A stretch of DNA of 39,574 bases from Candidatus Latescibacterota bacterium (GTDB taxonomy: Bacteria; Krumholzibacteriota; Krumholzibacteriia; Krumholzibacteriales; Krumholzibacteriaceae). A program made the translations under genes and the position numbers. Where the stretch lies: the NCBI GenBank assembly GCA_019038625.1, contig JAHOYU010000104.1, positions 1 through 39,574 on the forward strand, written 5' to 3'. The first letter of the stretch is position 1. Every line of letters begins with the position of its first letter. The notes beneath the pieces were generated by a model, which saw only the letters and a list, made by a program, of their open reading frames with translations, was not told where the DNA came from and did no database searches. Positions 32,665 through 39,574 of the stretch are shown one piece after another.

Positions 32665-34179
32665 TCAATATCCGGCGGCTTTCCAGTCACCGACCTTCTT
32701 TCTGAGCCTCGCCGCGTCAGGATCGTTCGGCACATACTGCAGATATACCTGATAGACTTCCAGAGCTCTTTTAAACACCCCGGCGTTCTCGGCCAGGCTA
32801 CCCAGTTCCTTGTAGACCCATGGCATATCCCTGATCACCCTGTCCTCGTCCATCCTGATCAGTTTTTCCAGAGTGATCGTCATCATCGGCACGTTATCCA
32901 TACCCTTGTACGCCTGGTACATCACCGTTCTGAGGGCAAAATCTTTCGGCCTCTTTGTACCTATGAGCTCAAGATATGTCAGCGCGTTGTAAAAATCACC
33001 CGCGTTGAAAAAGAATATCCCTTTCTGATAATCGAGTTCATCTCTGTTGATCAGCTTGCTGAGTCCGGAAGAGGAAAGTATCTGCTCCCCGGCCTCCACC
33101 TTTCCGCTCACAGCCAGCACCCTGGCCAGCTGAAAGAATCCCCGCAGATAAGTCGTGTCGATATCGTAGGCGCTGAAGATCGATTCGACAGCAGCCTCGC
33201 CGTCTCCATTGAATCCCTGCGCAACCGCGAGGGAAAAGAAAAGCCCGGCGTCACCGGGGCACTTCTCGGTGAGAAGGCCGTAAAGAGCTATGGCCCTTTC
33301 ATAGTTGCCTGTAATCAGGGCATCTTCAGCTTCGAGCATCATAGTGTACTTCTGGGGCAGGGCTCCCTCGAGTATCGAAGGGTCTCCCATCACCTCGGTG
33401 ATGACTCCGCCGAAGAACCTCAGATCGTACGGGATGGCCCCACTTACCGACCCGAGATTAATTGAAACCTGGGATGTCGGAATGTTCTTTCGCTTCAATA
33501 CGCGCAGGAAATCGAGCAACACTCTGGTCCCCATCCTGCCTTCAGGGTCCTGTGCCTTCTGTCCGAGGAAGAAACCAAGATCAATATCGATAATCGCAGT
33601 TTCCTTCGGTCCGATTTCGAGATCCTCGAGATTGGAAAAAGTGACCGGAATTCCGCTTATCGTACCATTCACATGCTTTCCGTCAGATACGAGGTCTTTA
33701 AGATCATCCTTCGTGTAGGGTCGTTTTTCGTAAAGCACTCGCTTTAGATTCTCCACAGTACCGATGCCGATGGACTGCTTTGCGGGAAGGACCCATATGA
33801 CCCTTTTAAAAAGTCCCGCCTTATGACCCAGGTTTATAGTCCCGCCCTTCTCGATGAAGCTGGCGATCTGATCGACGACAAGGACGTTCTTTCTCTTAAG
33901 GTGATCTGCCGCGTTCTTGATCGTCTCCCTGTAACTCGCGGGAAACACTCTCATATCGTCCGAACTGTCGATATGTATCAATACGTCCGCCTTGCTGTCA
34001 GCTATCACCCACGACTGCAGCACTTCAGAGTTCGTCTCGGAACGAGAAATCTTGTTTATCGGTTCGTTCAGGACTATAGGCGATTTTCCACTACAACCGG
34101 CCAGCAGCACAAACAGCAATACCGGCAGCAATCTCATCGCGGACAGTCTGTCTCTATTCCCGAATCTTGCCGAATTCAT
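32665..34179 (-). CDS. TPR-repeat lipoprotein
   Basis: I choose ATG 34179 (GGAGG 5 nt upstream), 504 residues. A lipoprotein signal 'LLPVLLFVLLAGC' gives Cys29. Residues about 35-270 form an alpha/beta domain ('DVLIHIDSSDD', 'NVLVVDQIASFIEKGGTINL', 'ETAIIDIDLGFF', 'ISINLGSVS'-like strands). The C-terminal 230 residues are helical TPR-like repeats ('MMLEAEDALITGNYERAIAL', 'GIFFFNAGDFYNALTYLELI', 'AGVFKRALEVYQVYLQYVPN'). Such proteins usually scaffold envelope complexes. The N-terminal domain recalls outer-membrane lipoproteins built around a flexible alpha/beta core, but I do not recognise a named family. Confidence 0.72.
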   Translation of the reverse strand: MNSARFGNRDRLSAMRLLPVLLFVLLAGCSGKSPIVLNEPINKISRSETNSEVLQSWVIADSKADVLIHIDSSDDMRVFPASYRETIKNAADHLKRKNVLVVDQIASFIEKGGTINLGHKAGLFKRVIWVLPAKQSIGIGTVENLKRVLYEKRPYTKDDLKDLVSDGKHVNGTISGIPVTFSNLEDLEIGPKETAIIDIDLGFFLGQKAQDPEGRMGTRVLLDFLRVLKRKNIPTSQVSINLGSVSGAIPYDLRFFGGVITEVMGDPSILEGALPQKYTMMLEAEDALITGNYERAIALYGLLTEKCPGDAGLFFSLAVAQGFNGDGEAAVESIFSAYDIDTTYLRGFFQLARVLAVSGKVEAGEQILSSSGLSKLINRDELDYQKGIFFFNAGDFYNALTYLELIGTKRPKDFALRTVMYQAYKGMDNVPMMTITLEKLIRMDEDRVIRDMPWVYKELGSLAENAGVFKRALEVYQVYLQYVPNDPDAARLRKKVGDWKAAGY

Positions 34180-34321
34180 ATCTTCCTCCATCATAGTTTG
34201 ATGTTACTCCTCTATCGGGAATCCCCGCTACCGGTCAGAACATTGGTAACAGATCCTCCCACTTTTTGAATATTTAAAGTATACTACAATCCAGCCGAAA
34301 AAAAGATAAGAATACGGATTC

Positions 34322-34351
34322 TTGACATACGCTACCGGCCAGCGGTAATCT
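34322..34351 (+). promoter_or_regulatory. Promoter for phosphoglycerate mutase
   Basis: TTGACA (34322-34327), an 18-bp spacer and TAATCT (34346-34351) lie about 65 bp upstream of the start. The spacer contains a small palindrome (CCGGCCAGCGG). Confidence 0.45.
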
Positions 34352-34414
34352 TTCGAGAAGAGATCCTGTCGTTTGCCACGCTGAAAAAAACTCATGAACC
34401 CGAGGAGACAGCAA

Positions 34415-35620
34415 ATGTTTCGCAGACTCGTCACGAATAACGGCTCCAGAATCATCTTTCTTGTATTGGATGGCCTTGGGGGAATAAGAAACGACGAATT
34501 CCCGATGACGGCTCTGGAAGCGGCTTCCACTCCCAACCTCGATGCCCTGGCCGCGGACGCCGCCTGCGGGAGATCCCTGCCAATATCGATCGGCGTAACA
34601 CCGGGGAGCGGCCCCGCGCATTTCGCCCTGTTCGGATATGACCCTCTCGCTCCGGAAAACGACGCGGGCCGGGGAGTGGTCGAAGTAACCGGTGTGGGAT
34701 TCGACGTTCATGATGACGACGTGGCTGTCAGGGGCAATTTCGCGACTATTGACGAGCACGGGGTTCTTACGGACCGCCGGGCAGGAAGGATACCCCACAC
34801 CGAAGGTATCAGAATATGCGGGATGCTGTCTGACAATATACGGGAGATCGACGGAGTGGAGATCATCGTAATGCCCGTTCGCGAGTACCGTTTTGGCCTT
34901 GTCCTCAGGGGCGAAGGCCTCTCTGCCGATGTCGCCGAGACCGACCCGCAAAAGACCGGACTCAAACCTCTGCGGCCCAAAGCCATGAGCTCTGCTGCAG
35001 AGAGAACCGCGAGTATACTCGACAAATTTGTCAAAAAAGCGACGGAGGTCCTCGCGGACGAACCCGCGGCCAGGACGACTCTGATGAGAGGAATCTCGAA
35101 AAAACCGTCCATCGAACCTTTCAACTCAAGGTACGGACTGAAGGGCGCGGCTGTTGCGGCATACCCGCTTTACCGGGGCGTCGCCAGACTCTGCGGCATG
35201 GATCTTATCGATACTGGGTTCAGCCCGGCGGAAGAATTCGAGACCGTGCGTTCGTCCTGGAACGGTGGCCACGATTTCTTTTTCATCCATATCAAGAAGA
35301 CGGACTCTTACGGTGAAGACGGAAACATCGAGGGAAAAAGAAAGGTCATCGAAGAAGTAGACACGGCCCTTCCCATACTGCTCGACCTGAAGCCCGATGT
35401 CATCGTCGTCACTGGTGACCATTCAACGCCCTGCGCGATGAAAAGCCATTCGTGGCATCCTGTGCCATTCCTTATAAGGTCGGATACCTGCAGTAGAGAC
35501 GATGTGGAGACCTTCAGCGAAGCGGCTTGCGACAGGGGTTCCCTGGGTGTATTTCCTGCCGCCTCTATAATGGAACTCGTTCTCGCAAACGCGGGACGCC
35601 TGAAAAAATACGGGGCGTAG
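34415..35620 (+). CDS. apgM: 2,3-bisphosphoglycerate-independent phosphoglycerate mutase, archaeal type
   Basis: Interconverts 3- and 2-phosphoglycerate in glycolysis/gluconeogenesis. I start at ATG 34415, with AGGAG 7 nt upstream; an in-frame ATG at 34394 lacks a good site. The 401-residue product belongs to the ApgM branch of the alkaline-phosphatase superfamily: metal-binding 'FLVLDGLGG' near the N-terminus, the phospho-accepting Ser in 'GVTPGSGPAHFALFGYDP', 'HIKKTDSYGEDGN', 'VIVVTGDHSTP' and 'SWHPVPFLI'. These give the Asp/His ligands of two metal ions. The length is normal (about 400). It is convergent with the lipoprotein gene downstream. It is the second glycolytic enzyme in the window, not linked to pfkA. 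Confidence 0.92.
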   Translation: MFRRLVTNNGSRIIFLVLDGLGGIRNDEFPMTALEAASTPNLDALAADAACGRSLPISIGVTPGSGPAHFALFGYDPLAPENDAGRGVVEVTGVGFDVHDDDVAVRGNFATIDEHGVLTDRRAGRIPHTEGIRICGMLSDNIREIDGVEIIVMPVREYRFGLVLRGEGLSADVAETDPQKTGLKPLRPKAMSSAAERTASILDKFVKKATEVLADEPAARTTLMRGISKKPSIEPFNSRYGLKGAAVAAYPLYRGVARLCGMDLIDTGFSPAEEFETVRSSWNGGHDFFFIHIKKTDSYGEDGNIEGKRKVIEEVDTALPILLDLKPDVIVVTGDHSTPCAMKSHSWHPVPFLIRSDTCSRDDVETFSEAACDRGSLGVFPAASIMELVLANAGRLKKYGA

Positions 35621-35671
35621 CTGACCGGCAGAAAAACACATGAAAACGCTGGATAACTTAGGGGCTCGTGC

Positions 35672-37066
35672 TTATTCTATAAAACTCATCCGCCCGATTA
35701 CCGCTTCCATATCGCTCATATTGACGATTTCCTGACCGCGGTCGCCTCCGGCATCTGTAGAGAGCTTGATCGCCCAGACCTTGCCGTCATGTAAAAACAT
35801 CATCCATTCCCAGAGACCGGTGCCCCTCCGCCCCGAACTGGAGCCATACCCCCACCGCCCATAAGCGGCAAGCGCCCGGTATTGGCCGACCTGCAACTCC
35901 TCCGACCCGGTGATTTCCATCTCGAGCTGTTGATTTTCTACCAGAAATCTCGTTACCCGGTCATGGATATCCTGGAGAATGATATCGACACGGTTTGTTC
36001 CCCCCCAGGTCACCTCCAGCTCCGAATATCCGACCTCCGAGTTTGAAGTCCACATGATACGCCCGCTCAGCGCTTCCCCCGAACCTTCCTTAACCTCGAA
36101 TCCTTCAGGAAAGTCCAGCTTGAATGAGGGCGCGACGACATCGAATGTATATTTCCTGTAAACAGCCTGGAGATTGAACGGGACCATGTTTCCCTGCTTG
36201 TACCCTTCCATTCCCGGCAGGACCGTCCCGGTGGCTGCTTCCGAGAGAGTTGTGCCTTTCCGGATCGCGTTCTTTCCTGTCTCGATCACAAGGTCGATAT
36301 AGGCCTGCTGTTTTTTTAATATGTCCGCGGCACACACCATCCCCTGGCCGGGAACGACCCTGTCTATCCCCGTTGTTGCCAGCCTTCCCAATATGGCCTT
36401 CCAGTTGTCGTAGTCAACGCCCTGGTCGCTCATGTTAGGATGATAGTCGTTACTGACAAGACCACCTGTAAAAATGGTCCGCGTCTTCGGCACGGTAACG
36501 AAGATATCGCCGGCGGTATGCCCCGGTCCATCATAGTAGATCTCGGCCGAGATCCCGCCGAGGTCTACCAGAGTACGCCCCAGGACAATAGAATCTGGCA
36601 GAGCCATCTTTACGTTGACCAGTTGCCTGTAAGCCTGGGACTTCTGGTCACGGTAGTATGAGAGATAGATCGGTGTATATTTTTCTATATCGTCCCTCGT
36701 CTCGCGAGTAGAGATGATGGTCGCTCCGAGCTCCGCGAAAACTGAATTACCCCAGGTGTGGTCGGGATGATAGTGCGTATTGACCACGTATTTCACAGGA
36801 AGATCTGTGATCGACCGGATCGTCTCAAGCAGTTCCTCCGCCAGTTCGGGCGTATACCTTGTGTCGATCACCATTACTGCTTCCGTGCCGACGATGAAAC
36901 CCGAGTTTGCTCCGAGTCCATTTGCCGCATCCGGTCCCGGCGCTATCCACGCATAAACACCGTCAGCTACTTTTACGAGGCCGGTCTTTTCGAGATCCCC
37001 GTCCGCGCATCCGGACACGATCAATACAATCGATAGCGCCATGCAGGCGATCATCTTTTTTATCAT
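35672..37066 (-). CDS. Metallo-beta-lactamase-fold hydrolase lipoprotein
   Basis: I choose ATG 37066 (GGAAGG about 9 nt upstream; lipoprotein signal 'MALSIVLIVSGC' follows), 464 residues. The MBL fold spans about 35-290: 'GFIVGTEAVMVIDTRYTPE', zinc motif 'NTHYHPDHTWGN' (HxHxDH), 'GPGHTAGDIFV' and 'VPGQGMVC'. This layout (quinoprotein-relay/subclass B-like, with 'TGGLVSNDYHP') fits periplasmic hydrolases of unknown substrate rather than true beta-lactamases. The C-terminal roughly 130 residues form an extra domain ('SGRIMWTSNSEVGYSELEVT', 'GRWGYGSSSGRRGTG') that I cannot place. The lipobox puts it on the periplasmic face of a membrane. Confidence 0.82.
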   Translation of the reverse strand: MIKKMIACMALSIVLIVSGCADGDLEKTGLVKVADGVYAWIAPGPDAANGLGANSGFIVGTEAVMVIDTRYTPELAEELLETIRSITDLPVKYVVNTHYHPDHTWGNSVFAELGATIISTRETRDDIEKYTPIYLSYYRDQKSQAYRQLVNVKMALPDSIVLGRTLVDLGGISAEIYYDGPGHTAGDIFVTVPKTRTIFTGGLVSNDYHPNMSDQGVDYDNWKAILGRLATTGIDRVVPGQGMVCAADILKKQQAYIDLVIETGKNAIRKGTTLSEAATGTVLPGMEGYKQGNMVPFNLQAVYRKYTFDVVAPSFKLDFPEGFEVKEGSGEALSGRIMWTSNSEVGYSELEVTWGGTNRVDIILQDIHDRVTRFLVENQQLEMEITGSEELQVGQYRALAAYGRWGYGSSSGRRGTGLWEWMMFLHDGKVWAIKLSTDAGGDRGQEIVNMSDMEAVIGRMSFIE

Positions 37067-37204
37067 TCCCGGGTTGCCTTCCCCGGCCCACTTATGGGCC
37101 GCATTGATTCTTTTCAATCAGTTCGATCAGCGTATCGCGATTGTAATTGATAATATTCCATCAATTCAATCAACCAGATATAGATTATAAGGGAGAATGA
37201 GAAA

Positions 37205-37237
37205 TAAGTAAACGGGGACGACATATGCCGTCCCCGT
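37205..37237 (-). terminator. Rho-independent terminator after thioredoxin
   Basis: On the minus strand ACGGGGACG (37237-37229) and CGTCCCCGT (37220-37212) form a 9-bp stem with an 8-nt loop, followed by a T-rich tract (TTTACTTATTTC). It lies about 35 bp after the trxA stop. Confidence 0.8.
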
Positions 37238-37270
37238 GATTGATCGAATAACACTCCTGCAGATCGGATC

Positions 37271-37600
37271 TCAGGCGAGAGCCTTGTCTATCCACTCCAC
37301 AAAATAGTCTTTCGGCGCCGCGCCCGATATTGAATCGACTACCTCTCCAGCCTTGAGCAGTTTCAGGGTCGGAATGCTCATGATACCATACTTGATCGCG
37401 ACATTCTTGGCCTCGTCGGTATTGACCTTGACGAATTTCACCTTGCCGTCGTAATCGTCGGCAAGTTCCTCTATAATCGGGCCGATAGCCTTGCAGGGTC
37501 CGCACCAGGGAGCCCAGAAATCCACCACTACGGGGATCTCACTATCGACGACTATTTCCTGAAAATCGTTTTCACCTACATGTACTACTTTGTCACTCAT
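37271..37600 (-). CDS. trxA: Thioredoxin
   Basis: Cytoplasmic disulfide reductant. I start at ATG 37600 (MSDKVVHVGE..., 109 residues) because AGGAGG lies 7 nt upstream. The active site is 'WAPWCGPCK' (Cys-Gly-Pro-Cys), the cis-Pro loop is 'IMSIPTLKLL', and the normal thioredoxin length is kept. The start overlaps the stop of the ArsR-type gene by 8 bp, so the two are co-translated. Co-transcription with a cysteine-containing ArsR regulator suggests induction by metal or oxidative stress, which is an inference. Confidence 0.93.
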   Translation of the reverse strand: MSDKVVHVGENDFQEIVVDSEIPVVVDFWAPWCGPCKAIGPIIEELADDYDGKVKFVKVNTDEAKNVAIKYGIMSIPTLKLLKAGEVVDSISGAAPKDYFVEWIDKALA

Positions 37601-37928
37601 CTTCATTCCTCCTGTCGCTCTGGTTGCTTCCACACATACCCAGGCATTTAAGCACACTTATGACATTTTTTTCCTTGAGCCTGTAATATACCTTCGGTAC
37701 ATCTTTCCTGCGCTCGACGATGTCGTTGAGCCGGAGATTCTTCAACTGCTGCGAGACCAGCGATTGTTTCAGGCCAGTATGAGTACAGATATCCGAGACA
37801 GTCAATTCGCTTTCCGAGAGTACATTGACTATCCTCAGTCTGGCAGGACTGGCAAGGACCTTGAGCATCTCCGCATATCGGTCTATCTCGGCCTCTGACA
37901 GTGTTCTTTTTACGTTTTCACAATCCAT
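37593..37928 (-). CDS. ArsR/SmtB-family winged-helix repressor
   Basis: ATG 37928 (MDCENVKRTL...) gives 111 residues; an in-frame ATG at 37949 is the alternative. The fold is typical: 'EMLKVLASPARLRIVNVLSE', recognition helix 'ICTHTGLKQSLVSQQLKNL' and wing 'VERRKDVPKVYYRLK'. Cysteines occur at the N-terminus (DCEN), in the helix preceding recognition (ICTH, near the ArsR-type metal site), and in the C-terminal tail (KCLGMC), so a thiol-based metal or redox sensor is plausible. It probably represses its own operon: a near-perfect palindrome overlaps its promoter (37957-37988). trxA overlaps its stop codon. Confidence 0.88.
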   Translation of the reverse strand: MDCENVKRTLSEAEIDRYAEMLKVLASPARLRIVNVLSESELTVSDICTHTGLKQSLVSQQLKNLRLNDIVERRKDVPKVYYRLKEKNVISVLKCLGMCGSNQSDRRNEDE

Positions 37929-37956
37929 GGCTCTCTCTTTTCTCTGCACATTGTTA

Positions 37957-37988
37957 TATTAGTATATATTAATATTATACTTTGTCAA
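37957..37988 (-). promoter_or_regulatory. arsR-trxA promoter with overlapping ArsR-type operator
   Basis: On the minus strand TTGACA (37988-37983), a 16-bp spacer and TATACT (37966-37961) form a strong promoter about 35 bp before the arsR start. The 18-bp palindrome TATTAGTATATATTAATA (37957-37974; 16 of 18 symmetric) covers the -10 box and half the spacer, the expected place and style for an ArsR/SmtB operator. Confidence 0.65.
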
Positions 37989-38107
37989 TAGAGTTTTGAT
38001 GTTTTTTTATAACCTGTTATATATCAAGCCATTACACCTTGCTGTTCCATCGTCAGGAGGATCCTCTCGACTCCCGGCCTGCCCCCCCATATGCGCTCCC
38101 ATTCTTC

Positions 38108-38136
38108 TTGACAACCTGCCTGACTATAAATAGAGT
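38108..38136 (+). promoter_or_regulatory. dapA promoter
   Basis: A perfect TTGACA (38108-38113), a 17-bp spacer and TAGAGT (38131-38136) lie about 85 bp upstream of the dapA start. Confidence 0.5.
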
Positions 38137-38144
38137 CCAGTTGT

Positions 38145-38171
38145 GGGATGCAGACGATTGTCCAGCATCCC
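38145..38171 (+). promoter_or_regulatory. Leader hairpin upstream of dapA
   Basis: GGGATGC (38145-38151) and GCATCCC (38165-38171) form a 7-bp stem with a 13-nt loop in the transcribed leader. It does not look large enough for a lysine riboswitch and is not followed by a T run, so any regulatory function is uncertain. Confidence 0.35.
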
Positions 38172-38223
38172 CGCCAGGTCATCGGGCCTGTCTTTCACGG
38201 GCTGTGTTTAAGGAGGTCGGGAC

Positions 38224-39123
38224 ATGTTGAAAGGGCTCTATATTGCTCTCGTTACACCTTTTAACGAGGATAGTAGCCTGAACGAGGAGAAATTGCGCGA
38301 ATTGGTCCGCTTTCATATCGAAGCAGGCACCAACGGGTTGGTGCCATGCGCCACTACAAGCGAAAACCCCGCGTTCTCCTGGGAGGAACATTTCAGGATC
38401 ATCGAAATCGTCGTCGAAGAGGCCGCCGGCAGGCTCCAGGTAGTCGCTGGATGCGGGACGAACTCAACGACCAAATCTGTCGCCAACATCATCAAGGCAA
38501 AAGAACTTGGAGCAGACGCCGCCATGGTCGTCACTCCATATTATAACAAACCGACCCAGGAAGGGCTTTACGCTCACTTCATGAAGCTCGCCGACGACGG
38601 TGGATTGCCGCTGATGCTTTACAACGTACCCGGAAGGACCGGCCTGAACATGCAGCCTTCCACAGTCGAAAGAATCTGCGATCACGAGCACATCGTCGCC
38701 ATCAAAGAGGCGAGTGGCTCCATCGAGCAGATGGCTGAGATCATCCATATCTGTGGAGACAGGATCACCCTGCTGTCCGGCGATGATACAATGACACTGC
38801 CTGTCCTCTGTATCGGGGGCAAGGGCGTCGTCAGTGTCGCGGGCAATATCGTACCAAAAGATGTGCTGGCGATGATCGCGGCCTGGGAAAAGAAAGATAT
38901 CGAAGAAGCACGAAAATTACATTACAAGCTCTTCCCTCTCTGCCAGTCAATGTTCATAGAGACCAATCCCATGCCTGTCAAAGAATCGATGAACATGCTC
39001 GGCATGGGCGTGGGCGAGGTGAGACTTCCCCTGGTAGGCATGAAGCCTGAGAACAGGATCAAACTGGCCGGAGCTCTTAATGCTTATGGCCTCGATGTCG
39101 TCAAACCTCCCGCCGGAGCCTGA
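38224..39123 (+). CDS. dapA: 4-hydroxy-tetrahydrodipicolinate synthase
   Basis: Condenses pyruvate with aspartate semialdehyde, the first step of the diaminopimelate/lysine pathway. ATG 38224 follows AAGGAGG. The 299-residue length is normal. Lys161 ('AIKEASGS') is the Schiff-base residue; Tyr133 and Arg138 lie in 'YNVPGRTG'; Thr44-Thr45 lie in 'PCATTSENPAFS', a variant of the usual GTTGES motif that keeps the catalytic threonines. 'MVVTPYYNKP' supplies Tyr107. dapB follows after 24 bp in the same direction, so the two are probably an operon. Confidence 0.95.
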   Translation: MLKGLYIALVTPFNEDSSLNEEKLRELVRFHIEAGTNGLVPCATTSENPAFSWEEHFRIIEIVVEEAAGRLQVVAGCGTNSTTKSVANIIKAKELGADAAMVVTPYYNKPTQEGLYAHFMKLADDGGLPLMLYNVPGRTGLNMQPSTVERICDHEHIVAIKEASGSIEQMAEIIHICGDRITLLSGDDTMTLPVLCIGGKGVVSVAGNIVPKDVLAMIAAWEKKDIEEARKLHYKLFPLCQSMFIETNPMPVKESMNMLGMGVGEVRLPLVGMKPENRIKLAGALNAYGLDVVKPPAGA

Positions 39124-39147
39124 ACGGTCCGAGCCGAAAGGAACGCG

Positions 39148-39574
39148 ATGACAAGGGTAATACTGACCGGAGCCCTGGGCCGGATGGGCAGGATGGTCGC
39201 CGGCGAGATCGCCGGAGATGAGACTCTTTCCGTTTCGAGACTTATCGAAGCGGCCACCCACCCGGGTGTTGGTACCGAAGTCGACGGAATCAGGGTCATC
39301 TCATCTCTCAAGGAGATTATCGAAGACTGTGACCTCGTTGTGGATTTCACCTGCCCTGAAGCGGCCATGGCGCACATCGCCACCTGTGCCGCTGCCGGCA
39401 AGCCCTTCGTCTCTGGCACGACCGGCCTGACGGCGGAGCAGCTCGAAACGGCTATGAATCTCTCCACGAAGATCCCTGTCATGATCAGCCCCAACATGTC
39501 GGCCGGGGTGAACCTTCTTTTCAAGATCGTCCAGGAAGTGGCCGCTGCCCGTCCCGATTTTGACACCGAGATCG
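39148..39574 (+). CDS. dapB: 4-hydroxy-tetrahydrodipicolinate reductase, N-terminal part, cut by the window edge
   Basis: Reduces the DapA product with NAD(P)H. ATG 39148 follows AAAGGAA. About 142 codons are visible: nucleotide-binding 'ILTGALGRMGRMVA', 'DLVVDFTCPEAA', 'FVSGTTGLTAEQ' and 'VMISPNMSAGVNLLFK' are DapB hallmarks in the right order. The C-terminal substrate domain with its His/Lys motif lies beyond the window. Confidence 0.95.
   Translation, partial: MTRVILTGALGRMGRMVAGEIAGDETLSVSRLIEAATHPGVGTEVDGIRVISSLKEIIEDCDLVVDFTCPEAAMAHIATCAAAGKPFVSGTTGLTAEQLETAMNLSTKIPVMISPNMSAGVNLLFKIVQEVAAARPDFDTEI

Noticed and set aside
35672-37066. True beta-lactamase (antibiotic resistance) call for the MBL-fold lipoprotein
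   Set aside because: The zinc motif is shared by many hydrolases, the chain is much longer than class B lactamases, and it has an extra C-terminal domain.
38037-38223. Lysine riboswitch upstream of dapA
   Set aside because: The leader after the promoter is under 90 nt with a single 7-bp hairpin, while the lysine riboswitch is about 170 nt or more with several conserved junctions.

Overview
The window looks like part of the chromosome of an uncultured Gram-negative bacterium, probably from the FCB superphylum (Krumholzibacteriota, Eisenbacteria or Latescibacterota-like lineages are candidates, none proven). The reasons are an 801-residue secreted protein ending in the 'YPNPFNP...' FlgD-like sorting domain typical of that superphylum, several lipoproteins, an OmpA-like peptidoglycan-binding domain and a large C-terminal outer-membrane barrel. 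No rRNA or tRNA gene was seen.

Positions 1-10600 are an accessory block. At the far left are decayed remnants of a type I restriction locus (a short HsdR-like tail overlapping a truncated YgjP-type metallopeptidase). From about 546 to 10434 lies what I read as an integron cassette array without an integrase (a CALIN). Five cassettes, all on the minus strand, are separated by attC recombination sites with GTTRRRY/RYYYAAC-type core boxes and imperfect hairpins. The better sites have unpaired extrahelical bases on the same strand. In transcription order the cassettes carry a DUF6236-like protein, a two-helix membrane protein with a coiled coil, a two-gene Gabija-like OLD nuclease plus UvrD-type helicase pair, a PrrC/RloC-like ATPase with a candidate anticodon-nuclease triad and zinc hook, and a TIR-GHKL ATPase fusion. 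Most are recognisable or plausible antiphage genes. An attI-like simple site (10416-10434) and a Pc-like promoter (10556-10584) sit upstream of the first cassette, but no intI gene is present.

Positions 10700-24140 hold a four-gene minus-strand surface-protein cluster: a 163-residue DUF11-like protein, a 900-residue secreted Ig-repeat protein, a roughly 1,950-residue protein combining Ig/DUF11 repeats, an SdrD-B-like domain, an OmpA domain and a barrel, and a 1,330-residue protein with six 'DGNGDD'-headed repeats. The last two genes are translationally coupled. Positions 24440-28950 hold a small YHS-like lipoprotein, the sorting-domain protein, and a winged-helix regulator paired with a membrane protein.

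Positions 29000-39574 look like ordinary core chromosome: 6-phosphofructokinase, a rhodanese/MauE-like pair, an orphan ParB-like protein, a TPR lipoprotein, cofactor-independent phosphoglycerate mutase (ApgM), a metallo-beta-lactamase-fold lipoprotein, an ArsR-thioredoxin operon with a palindromic operator over its promoter, and dapA followed by the start of dapB (lysine/diaminopimelate pathway).
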